Positions 1 to 5,510 of a stretch of 8,512 bases of DNA are shown piece after piece. The notes under the pieces were generated by a model. It did not search any database. It had not been told where the DNA came from and saw only the letters and a list, made by a program, of their open reading frames with translations. Each line of letters begins with the position of its first letter. Position 1 is the first letter of the stretch. The translations under genes and the position numbers were made by a program. The stretch comes from Bacteroidota bacterium (GTDB taxonomy: Bacteria; Bacteroidota; Bacteroidia; Bacteroidales; Prolixibacteraceae): assembly GCA_030706665.1 (NCBI GenBank), contig JAUZOB010000135.1:1-8512 (forward strand), given 5' to 3'.

Positions 1-725
1 CCTTTAGGAATTTTACCACCAAGCTTTGTATATTTTAAAGGGTTCTTAAGGAACTCAACAATTTCTTCAACTTCCTGTTTTGCTTCAGCCAGTCCGGCAA
101 CATCTTTAAAGGTTGTAGTCACCCGGCTGTCTTTATCAAATACTTTTGCTTGTGATTTGCCAACATTAAAAATACTGGAACCGCCAGCACCGCCAGCTCC
201 TTTGGACATTCGTCTAAAGAACCACCACCAGATTCCCAGAAACAATACGATCGGTAATATCCAGCTCAGAACTTCACCCCAATAGTTAACCTCGGTACGG
301 TATTCTACATTCACTTTCTGATCGCTCGGAACATTCTGTTGCGCAGCATCCAATTGTCTTTCGAATGTTTCAACAGATCCGATTTCATAATAAAAATGAG
401 GACCATATTCCGCCGGTTTCATTATACTCCCCTTGAAGCTATCCTCATACTTTTTTAGACGATCCTTCTTGATATAGATCTCAACTTTTTTATTATTGAC
501 AACGACAATCTTATCGATATCATGGTCTTTAAGCATTGTATTCTCAACCTTATTCCGATTAGTCTTTATTGGCTCTCCGGATAAAGAGAAGTACTGAAGT
601 GCAATGAACACAATGATCAGCACTGCATAAATGTAATATGGGTTGAATTTTGGTCTTAATCCTTTGTTTTCCATTTTAGGACGGGTGTGTATTATTTTTC
701 TCTTCGTTCTCTTTTCTTTCATCAT
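1..725 (-). CDS. ftsH: ATP-dependent zinc metalloprotease FtsH, N-terminal part (3' end beyond left edge)
   Basis: FtsH is a hexameric inner-membrane AAA+ protease that extracts and degrades misfolded membrane proteins and some soluble regulators. The 241 visible codons hold a very basic N-terminus, a first membrane segment at about residues 30-46 (YYIYAVLIIVFIALQYF), a periplasmic domain at about 47-150, and a second membrane segment at about 152-170 ending in WWWFFRRM. A Gly-rich linker follows (176-182), then the conserved entry to the AAA+ domain (FKDVAGLAEAK at 206-216, IVEFLKNP at 222-229, LGGKIPK at 235-241). The Walker A loop, HExxH zinc site and rest of the protein lie outside the window. 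Only six bases separate it from the rsfS stop codon, so the two are probably cotranscribed. The start is uncertain: ATGATG at 720-725 is used here, but an in-frame ATG at 672-674 (MENKGLRPKF) would give an N-terminus more like other Bacteroidota FtsH proteins. Confidence 0.96.
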   Translation of the reverse strand, partial: MMKEKRTKRKIIHTRPKMENKGLRPKFNPYYIYAVLIIVFIALQYFSLSGEPIKTNRNKVENTMLKDHDIDKIVVVNNKKVEIYIKKDRLKKYEDSFKGSIMKPAEYGPHFYYEIGSVETFERQLDAAQQNVPSDQKVNVEYRTEVNYWGEVLSWILPIVLFLGIWWWFFRRMSKGAGGAGGSSIFNVGKSQAKVFDKDSRVTTTFKDVAGLAEAKQEVEEIVEFLKNPLKYTKLGGKIPK

Positions 726-731
726 TATACC

Positions 732-1109
732 TTAGATTTCTGAAGAGTAAGTGGTCATTTCTGCATCTGCCCACAAATCTTCAATATCATACAAGTTTCG
801 GACTTCCTTTTGAAAAACATGAACCATTACATCCATATAATCAACCAAAATCCATTGTGCATTTCTGTAGCCATCGGTATGCCAAGCCCTGTCTCCGGTC
901 AATTCCTCAACAGTATCTTCTACTGAACGAGCTATCGATTCTGTTTGTGTATTTGAATTCCCATGACAAAGAACAAAATAACTGCATTCAGTGTTTCCGG
1001 TTTTAGTCAAATCCATCAAAAGAATATCCAATCCCTTCTTTTTCCGAATCCCTTCGATGATGGCATTGATTAAATCTGTAGTTTGCTTATCTTTCGGCGT
1101 GTTTCTCAT
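732..1109 (-). CDS. rsfS: Ribosomal silencing factor RsfS (Iojap family)
   Basis: RsfS binds ribosomal protein uL14 on the 50S subunit and blocks joining to 30S, lowering translation under starvation. The 125-residue product matches the family's usual size. It shows the family signatures: the ECSYFVLCHGNS segment near the N-terminal third, then a WHTDGYRNAQWILVDYMDV block, VMVHVF, and a C-terminal YDIEDLWADAE block. The start is set at the ATG at 1107-1109. A longer reading from a TTG at 1131-1133 adds eight residues, but that TTG is the last triplet of an exact TAnnTTTG promoter box, so it should lie upstream of the transcript. ftsH follows six bases downstream on the same strand and birA is divergent. 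Family assignment is firm; use of the ATG is inferred from the promoter overlap. Confidence 0.95.
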   Translation of the reverse strand: MRNTPKDKQTTDLINAIIEGIRKKKGLDILLMDLTKTGNTECSYFVLCHGNSNTQTESIARSVEDTVEELTGDRAWHTDGYRNAQWILVDYMDVMVHVFQKEVRNLYDIEDLWADAEMTTYSSEI

Positions 1110-1130
1110 GTTGATTGTTGAAATAATATG

Positions 1131-1138
1131 CAAAGATA
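1131..1138 (-). promoter_or_regulatory. Bacteroidota -7 box (TATCTTTG) for rsfS-ftsH
   Basis: On the minus strand this reads TATCTTTG, an exact match to the TAnnTTTG -7 element of the Bacteroidota primary sigma factor. It ends 21 bases before the rsfS ATG, which would give a leader of roughly 15 bases. I see no convincing TTTG -33 element at the usual spacing. The match in the divergent rsfS-birA gap makes a promoter likely, but the transcription start is inferred. Confidence 0.65.
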
Positions 1139-1182
1139 GTCATAGTATCTGTAAGATTTTATATTAACGAAATAAACCCGTT

Positions 1183-1956
1183 ATGAAATATATCGGTTTT
1201 CCCATAATTATGCTGGGTTCTATAGATTCAACCAATAATTATGCCAATCGCCAAATTGCAGAACATGAGGTGGTTGAAGGTACTGTCTTTTTGGCAGAAT
1301 ATCAAACGACTGGCAAAGGTCAGCAATATAATTCGTGGGAAAGTGAAAGAGGAAAGAATCTGACATTTAGTCTGGTCTTATATCCTGATTTTGTAGAGAT
1401 TATGAAGCAATTCATGATTTCAAAGGTCGTAACTCTTGGAATCTCAGATTTTTTAATCAAAAATGGGATTAAAGAAGTTGCGATTAAATGGCCTAACGAT
1501 ATATATGTTGGTGATAAAAAGATTGCAGGAATTCTTATTGAAAATACAATTCAGGGACCTGTTCTTGCTGCTTCTGTTATTGGGATCGGATTAAATGTAA
1601 ATCAGGAAATATTTATAAGTCCGGCACCTAACCCGGTATCGATGAAAATGCTAACCGGGCTCGCTTATGATTTGGAAGAAAGTCTGGACCAGCTTCTTAA
1701 AAGCATCATGAATTGGTATAACGTGTTGCAATCCAATGGACAGAAGGTAATTGATGAAGCTTTTGAATCACGAATGTATCGGTATGGTACATGGTCCGGA
1801 TATCATTGCGAAACAGGATATTTTGAAGGAAAGATACTTGGAGTAGATGAAATAGGCCGGCTTCTTATAGAAGATCGCGATGAAAAGTTAAGGACGTTTC
1901 ATTTTAAAGAAGTGGCATTTATACAACCTAAAAAGACAGAGCTACCGGGAGAATAA
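1183..1956 (+). CDS. birA: Biotin--[acetyl-CoA-carboxylase] ligase (BirA, catalytic-only form)
   Basis: This enzyme activates biotin with ATP to biotinyl-5'-AMP and transfers it to the acceptor lysine of biotin carboxyl carrier proteins. The 257 residues begin directly in the ligase domain: SIDSTN at 13-18, the biotinyl-AMP loop TTGKGQQYNSW at 42-52, GKNLTFSLVL at 57-66, KWPND at 102-106, KIAGILIE at 113-120 and IGIGLNVN at 133-140. A short C-terminal domain follows. There is no N-terminal winged-helix domain as in E. coli BirA, so it is a group I ligase without repressor function. The loop that is GRGRRG in E. coli reads GKGQQY here: Lys and Gln replace both conserved arginines, and Tyr replaces the last Gly. 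No Shine-Dalgarno site precedes the ATG; the leader is AT-rich. It is divergent from rsfS and convergent with the SRPBCC gene. Confidence 0.95.
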   Translation: MKYIGFPIIMLGSIDSTNNYANRQIAEHEVVEGTVFLAEYQTTGKGQQYNSWESERGKNLTFSLVLYPDFVEIMKQFMISKVVTLGISDFLIKNGIKEVAIKWPNDIYVGDKKIAGILIENTIQGPVLAASVIGIGLNVNQEIFISPAPNPVSMKMLTGLAYDLEESLDQLLKSIMNWYNVLQSNGQKVIDEAFESRMYRYGTWSGYHCETGYFEGKILGVDEIGRLLIEDRDEKLRTFHFKEVAFIQPKKTELPGE

Positions 1957-1976
1957 TCTTAATCCGGTAGCTTTGT
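1936..1976. terminator. Hairpin terminator between birA and the SRPBCC gene, possibly bidirectional
   Basis: On the plus strand, 1936-1948 pairs with 1964-1976: 13 pairs including one G-U, with a core of AGCTACCGG against CCGGTAGCT. The 15-base loop contains the birA stop codon, so the left arm is birA coding sequence. The plus-strand tail is a modest T-rich stretch (GTGTTTAG). Read on the minus strand, the nine-pair core survives and five T follow (complement of 1930-1934), so it can also end the convergent SRPBCC transcript, whose stop is about 55 bases away. Confidence 0.75.
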
Positions 1977-2030
1977 GTTTAGTATCTTAAATTTCCGTGA
2001 AGAATTTTAAAAGCTTTTAATTGCCAGATC

Positions 2031-2480
2031 CTAACGATAAGGAATAGCAGTCAGAGCATCGGCAACTTTGTTAATTCCCTCTTCGATTTTCTTCCCGACC
2101 AGCATCTTCATCATCATATTCAAATCTGCATGAAGAGTCAATCTTAATTTTGTCTGATAAGCATCAACAGGAAGAAGTTGAATCCAGAAATTAAACTCAA
2201 AAGGAACTGATCCGTTCCCACCCAATTTGATTGTTTTAAACGGTTCACGTTCAACAATACGAAGTCCGGTCTCCCCAAATCCACTTACGGTAAATTTACA
2301 GGAATCTTTATCTGCAGAAAAATCAGAGATCTTTAATTGAGGGACTTTTTCTGACAGTAATCCCATTGACTCGGGATTAACAAATAAATTCAGGTTTTCC
2401 AGATTAGATAAGAAATTATAAATAACCTCCTGATTGTTCGGGATGATTTTAATATCGCTGCTGTATTTACTGATACCCAT
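2031..2480 (-). CDS. SRPBCC-fold (START/Bet v 1-like) protein of unknown function
   Basis: A 149-residue soluble protein with no signal peptide or membrane segment. The pattern fits the SRPBCC helix-grip fold. A first strand (KYSSDIKIIP) is followed by a short helical stretch (QEVIYNFLSNLENLNLF, residues 18-34). Several alternating beta strands come next, including CKFTVSG, LRIVERE and the FEFNFWIQLLPV-to-LRLTLHADL pair. A long C-terminal helix at about 120-145 (MMKMLVGKKIEEGINKVADAL) is the usual lid of the ligand pocket. The ligand is unknown, and the fold call rests on strand pattern and on my recollection that Bacteroidota carry such a gene beside pyrE and birA. It lies 71 bases downstream of pyrE, across a strong terminator, with a possible promoter of its own in the pyrE 3' end. 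It converges with birA. Confidence 0.8.
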   Translation of the reverse strand: MGISKYSSDIKIIPNNQEVIYNFLSNLENLNLFVNPESMGLLSEKVPQLKISDFSADKDSCKFTVSGFGETGLRIVEREPFKTIKLGGNGSVPFEFNFWIQLLPVDAYQTKLRLTLHADLNMMMKMLVGKKIEEGINKVADALTAIPYR

Positions 2481-2505
2481 GTTGAATAAGCAATTTGTTA
2501 TAAAT

Positions 2506-2531
2506 AAAAAAGCCGGACAAACGGTCCGGCT
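2506..2531 (-). terminator. Rho-independent terminator after pyrE
   Basis: A perfect eight-base-pair GC-rich stem (GTCCGGCT at 2511-2518 complementary to 2524-2531) with a five-base loop. On the minus strand it runs straight into six T, then ATTTA. The T tract occurs only in the leftward direction, so it terminates pyrE transcripts about 20 bases after the stop codon and separates pyrE from the SRPBCC gene. Confidence 0.85.
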
Positions 2532-2532
2532 G

Positions 2533-2540
2533 CAAAAGTA
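2533..2540 (-). promoter_or_regulatory. Possible -7 box (TACTTTTG) for the SRPBCC gene
   Basis: On the minus strand this is TACTTTTG, an exact TAnnTTTG match lying between the pyrE stop codon and the pyrE terminator, 52 bases before the SRPBCC start. Expected initiation, a few bases downstream, falls inside the promoter-proximal arm of the terminator stem. There is no clear -33 element, so this may be a chance match in AT-rich sequence. Confidence 0.4.
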
Positions 2541-2551
2541 TAAAAAGTTTT

Positions 2552-3184
2552 TTAGCGTCCCCAGTTTGCAGGATCATCCCTCCAACTTTTAAGTCTTTCG
2601 ACATCACCTGGATCTACTTCGCCTTCATCAACAGCAAGTTTGATGAGGGTAGGGTAGTTGCTTAGTGCTGTTAACTCTACTCCTGCCTTTTTAAAGTTTT
2701 CTCTGGCTGTGGCAAAGTCGTAAGTAAAAATTGCAAGCATTCCCAATACATCTCCGCCATAATTTGAGATTGCACTTGCAGCATGCAAGCTACTCAATCC
2801 GGTCGATACAAGATCCTCAATTATTACTACTTTCTTACCTGTCTGAAGATCTCCTTCAATAAGATTTTCAAGTCCATGATCTTTGGGTTTTGATCGTACG
2901 TAGATAAAAGGAAGACCTAATTCTTCTGCAACCAAAACACCGTGAGCAATAGCTCCGGTAGCTACACCTGCGATAACTTCAGCCTGAGGATATTTCTCAC
3001 GCACCAGTTTTGCAAATTGTTTGCAAATAAAAGTTCTTGTTTCAGGATAAGACAGAACCTTACGATTGTCACAATAAATAGGAGCCTTCCAGCCTGAAGC
3101 CCAGGTAAAGGGATTCGAAGGTTGAATTTTCAGTGTATTGATTTGTAAAAGTCGTCTCGTGACTTCCAGTTGAATGTCTTCCAT
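2552..3184 (-). CDS. pyrE: Orotate phosphoribosyltransferase PyrE
   Basis: PyrE condenses orotate with phosphoribosyl pyrophosphate to give orotidine 5'-phosphate, the fifth step of de novo pyrimidine synthesis. The 210-residue length is normal. Visible landmarks are the substrate-side segment FTWASGWKAPIYCDNR (26-41), GVATGAIAHG (73-82), the mobile catalytic loop RSKPKDHG (97-104) with its lysines and histidine, and the PRPP-binding motif VVIIEDLVSTGLSS (119-132) with the paired acidic residues. It should act as a cytosolic dimer, with active sites shared across the interface. It has its own upstream -7 box and a strong terminator immediately after its stop, so it is probably monocistronic. 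No attenuator or pyrimidine-responsive leader is visible in the short leader. Confidence 0.97.
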   Translation of the reverse strand: MEDIQLEVTRRLLQINTLKIQPSNPFTWASGWKAPIYCDNRKVLSYPETRTFICKQFAKLVREKYPQAEVIAGVATGAIAHGVLVAEELGLPFIYVRSKPKDHGLENLIEGDLQTGKKVVIIEDLVSTGLSSLHAASAISNYGGDVLGMLAIFTYDFATARENFKKAGVELTALSNYPTLIKLAVDEGEVDPGDVERLKSWRDDPANWGR

Positions 3185-3215
3185 GATTCGTATTGTTTAG
3201 CTGATTAAACCACTA

Positions 3216-3223
3216 CAAAGTTA
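3216..3223 (-). promoter_or_regulatory. Bacteroidota -7 box (TAACTTTG) for pyrE
   Basis: On the minus strand this reads TAACTTTG, an exact TAnnTTTG match 31 bases before the pyrE ATG in a 129-base gap. The nearest TTG upstream is about 25 bases from the box, rather far for a -33 element, so only the -7 box is well supported. Confidence 0.6.
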
Positions 3224-3313
3224 GCAAGATTTGATAATTCTACCTCGCCAATTATAATTTTAAGCCTTTGATTAAATTTTTGTTAGTAAAAATATGTTTA
3301 AAGTAGAATTTCC

Positions 3314-4735
3314 TTATTTAGATTGCTCTCGGAGCTGCTTGATATGTTCTGTTTGAAGAAGAGATGAAAATTGTGACTGAAAATCTTCATATGGAGAAAG
3401 AGCCTGACTGTTAACAATCTTCCCCTCCCGATCGATCAGTACATATTGTGGAAATGACTTCACGTTATAAATTTTCAATAATTCGGATGAATCGGCTGCA
3501 TTTAATAATGTCCACGAGTAATTCTTTGAGTGGAAGAAATTGTTAGCTTTAGAAAAGTCTGCATCGATGGCGAGACTTACTATTGCTAAGTCTTTGGCAA
3601 AATTAGCTGATAATGGCAAAAATGCCTTAAAATGCTCTTGACAAGAGTAATCGTCAGTTGCCACAAAATTAAGATAGACAAACTTCCCTTTGAAGTCAGC
3701 CAAGGTTCGCAACTTTCCGGATTGGTCCGTAAGCGAGAAGGAAGGAGCCGGACTTCCTGCACTAAGCCAGATTATCTTCTGATATACTCCTTGCGATAAT
3801 TTGCAGAGCAAAGGAGAAGACGATTTGGTGGTCATTGATTCGATCACTCTCAGTATTCCTTCGGTACTATAATCTTTAGAATAGTATCCGTCATACAGGT
3901 TTTGAAGCAGAAACAATTCTGCGACCTCCTGAGAAAAACCTTGTTGTCCGGTTAGCCTGTCCCGAAGAGCTGTAAAGTCTCCTTCTCCGATGAGTTGTTC
4001 AATCGGTTTATCTCCGCGTTTGGTCGAAATGCTTCTTAAATACTCTCTACTGAGTAAATCAATTACTTCAAGATATGCTGGATTGTTGATAAGAACAGAA
4101 TTTTGGGACAGGAATCGCCTGATATTTCCGGATGTTGCCTGAGACTGTAACATACACCCGATGTATGCTTTTTTGTACTGTTTGTAATCTTTAAGAAATG
4201 GGGTTGTATTGCTTCTTCCGATATGATCGATTAATGAGTCGATCATTTGAGCATGAACACGTGAATGATTTTGAAAAATTGCATTCAGATTCTTTTGCAG
4301 GGAGGAAGAGAATGTAGAATCTAATGTGGCAATCAGGTTGTTCAGTTCTAATGAATCCGAATGGAGAATGTTTAGATGAACCAGTGATGGCCGGAAGAAG
4401 GGACTTCTCTGTTCTCTGATTGTCTTTTTTCTGAGAGGAGGTAACAGGATCTGATAGGTTTTTCCGGGTTCGGCATAAAAGAACCCGTTGTTGGCATCTA
4501 GCGATATGTTGATCAGGAGCGTAGAATCTGCTTCGAATTCTGTCTCGAAATTTCCGGATGCAGATACCAAACAAGTTGCGATAGTCCGGTAATGTTGAGT
4601 TATCGGATTGTCAATGTATTGAAACTCAAGTTTGGTTCCGGCATATTCGGGAGCTACTCCCTGAACCTTAACTTTTGATGCCCCTGCTCCGGCATATAAG
4701 CCGGTTAACATCAATAGCAGGAAAAATCTTTTCAT
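3314..4735 (-). CDS. Secreted TlpA/AhpC-like thioredoxin-fold protein lacking the first CxxC cysteine
   Basis: An exported protein of 473 residues from the chosen ATG at 4733-4735, which opens directly with a signal peptide (MKRFFLLLMLTGLYAGAGAS). A further in-frame ATG at 4745-4747 adds four residues. Numbering below uses the longer form. Residues 25-105 are beta-rich and resemble the DUF4369-type N-terminal domain common in Bacteroidota TlpA-like proteins (FYAEPGKTYQI at 90-100). Residues 125-325 are mostly helical. Residues 330-465 form a thioredoxin fold: GSPAPSFSLTDQSGK, FVYLNF, the active-site loop, and the cis-proline segment SFPQYVLID (431-439). The loop reads TDDYSC where TlpA/ResA proteins have T-W-C-P-P-C. 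Asp366 thus replaces the nucleophilic cysteine, and only Cys369 remains. It is unlikely to be an ordinary disulfide reductase; a binding or chaperone role is possible. There is no lipobox. It lies between coaD and pyrE on the same strand. Confidence 0.9.
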   Translation of the reverse strand: MKRFFLLLMLTGLYAGAGASKVKVQGVAPEYAGTKLEFQYIDNPITQHYRTIATCLVSASGNFETEFEADSTLLINISLDANNGFFYAEPGKTYQILLPPLRKKTIREQRSPFFRPSLVHLNILHSDSLELNNLIATLDSTFSSSLQKNLNAIFQNHSRVHAQMIDSLIDHIGRSNTTPFLKDYKQYKKAYIGCMLQSQATSGNIRRFLSQNSVLINNPAYLEVIDLLSREYLRSISTKRGDKPIEQLIGEGDFTALRDRLTGQQGFSQEVAELFLLQNLYDGYYSKDYSTEGILRVIESMTTKSSSPLLCKLSQGVYQKIIWLSAGSPAPSFSLTDQSGKLRTLADFKGKFVYLNFVATDDYSCQEHFKAFLPLSANFAKDLAIVSLAIDADFSKANNFFHSKNYSWTLLNAADSSELLKIYNVKSFPQYVLIDREGKIVNSQALSPYEDFQSQFSSLLQTEHIKQLREQSK

Positions 4736-4812
4736 ATAAAAAATCATTAAAAAGGAGTTCCCGGATCTCTCATCAGATTAAAACTAAGAAGATATTAGAT
4801 TCGGGACCTTTC

Positions 4813-5304
4813 TTAAATATATTCCCGGTATGATGCCAGAAGTTCTTTGCTGTCAAGACCTTTCGGGAGGAACCGGTTTGCATCTCCACCATGAAGGATA
4901 ATATCTCTGATCAACGTCGAATTAACAGGAGTGTGTTCCGGTAAAGTTAACAGGAAGATTGTTTCAAGATTTGGATACATCTGTTTATTAATCTGAGCAA
5001 TGGCCCTTTCATACTCAAAGTCGGAAGAAGTCCTTAATCCTCTGAGAATATATACTGCGTTAACTTTTTTGCAAAAGTCAACAGTCAATCCATCAAATAC
5101 ATCTACACTGATTTTGGGCTCATCGTTGAAGATCCGCTCTATCCATTCTTTTCGTTTCTCGGGAGGGAAGAACGATTTTTTGTTGATATTATAACCAACC
5201 ATGATGATGATGCGGTCGAAAAGAGGAAGTGCCCTTTTGACAATAGACTCATGTCCAATCGTGAATGGATCAAACGAGCCGGGAAAAATTGCAATTTTAT
5301 CCAT
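4813..5304 (-). CDS. coaD: Phosphopantetheine adenylyltransferase CoaD
   Basis: CoaD transfers AMP from ATP to 4'-phosphopantetheine, giving dephospho-CoA, the penultimate step of coenzyme A synthesis. The product is 163 residues from the ATG at 5302-5304, close to the family norm. It carries the nucleotidyltransferase signature FPGSFDPFTIGH at 7-18, whose TxGH supplies the ATP-phosphate-binding histidine, then RGLR at 88-91 followed by SDFEYERAIAQINKQ. NSTLIRD at 128-134 corresponds to the usual SSxxVR segment, with Asn in place of the first Ser. A longer reading from a TTG at 5326-5328 is rejected because that TTG is the end of a TAnnTTTG promoter box. The next gene on the strand, the thioredoxin-fold protein, begins about 65-80 bases downstream and may be read through, since no strong terminator separates them. 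Confidence 0.96.
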   Translation of the reverse strand: MDKIAIFPGSFDPFTIGHESIVKRALPLFDRIIIMVGYNINKKSFFPPEKRKEWIERIFNDEPKISVDVFDGLTVDFCKKVNAVYILRGLRTSSDFEYERAIAQINKQMYPNLETIFLLTLPEHTPVNSTLIRDIILHGGDANRFLPKGLDSKELLASYREYI

Positions 5305-5325
5305 AGTAGAATGAATTTGATTCTG

Positions 5326-5333
5326 CAAATCTA
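5326..5333 (-). promoter_or_regulatory. Bacteroidota -7 box (TAGATTTG) for coaD
   Basis: On the minus strand this reads TAGATTTG, an exact TAnnTTTG match that ends 21 bases before the coaD ATG. The spacing is identical to that of the rsfS box and its ATG. A T-rich stretch lies near the -33 position but is not a clean TTTG. The leader would be about 15 bases. Confidence 0.6.
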
Positions 5334-5510
5334 AAAAGATGTTTGTAAAAATCGCTGATTTATTCCTGATAGAATCCGGATTTCAAGATTGCCATGAAAA
5401 ACATATGTCTCATTCCGTTTTTAACAGTAAATTCCCAGCTTACTCTTTATCCTTTCTGTAAAGATAATATCTGTACACCATTCTTACTTTTGTAATTCAA
5501 ATTGACAAAA

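Noticed and set aside
2007..2020. Perfect 14-base palindrome TTAAAAGCTTTTAA between birA and the SRPBCC gene
   Set aside because: It is AT-rich, too short to form a stable hairpin, and close to a better terminator. It could be a weak protein-binding site, but nothing supports that.
3270..3300. AT-only inverted repeat (ATTTTT/AAAAAT) after the thioredoxin-fold gene
   Set aside because: A six-pair all-AT stem is too weak for a terminator and is expected by chance in this composition.
4191..4574. 127-codon minus-strand frame inside the thioredoxin-fold gene
   Set aside because: It lies fully inside a well-supported exported protein in another frame, and its product has no recognisable motif or typical composition.
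4751..4811. Interrupted hairpin (AAAGG...TCCCG with CGGGA-CCTTT) between coaD and the thioredoxin-fold gene
   Set aside because: The stem has a three-base bulge and a loop of about 38 bases, and the T tract is weak, so I do not call it a terminator.
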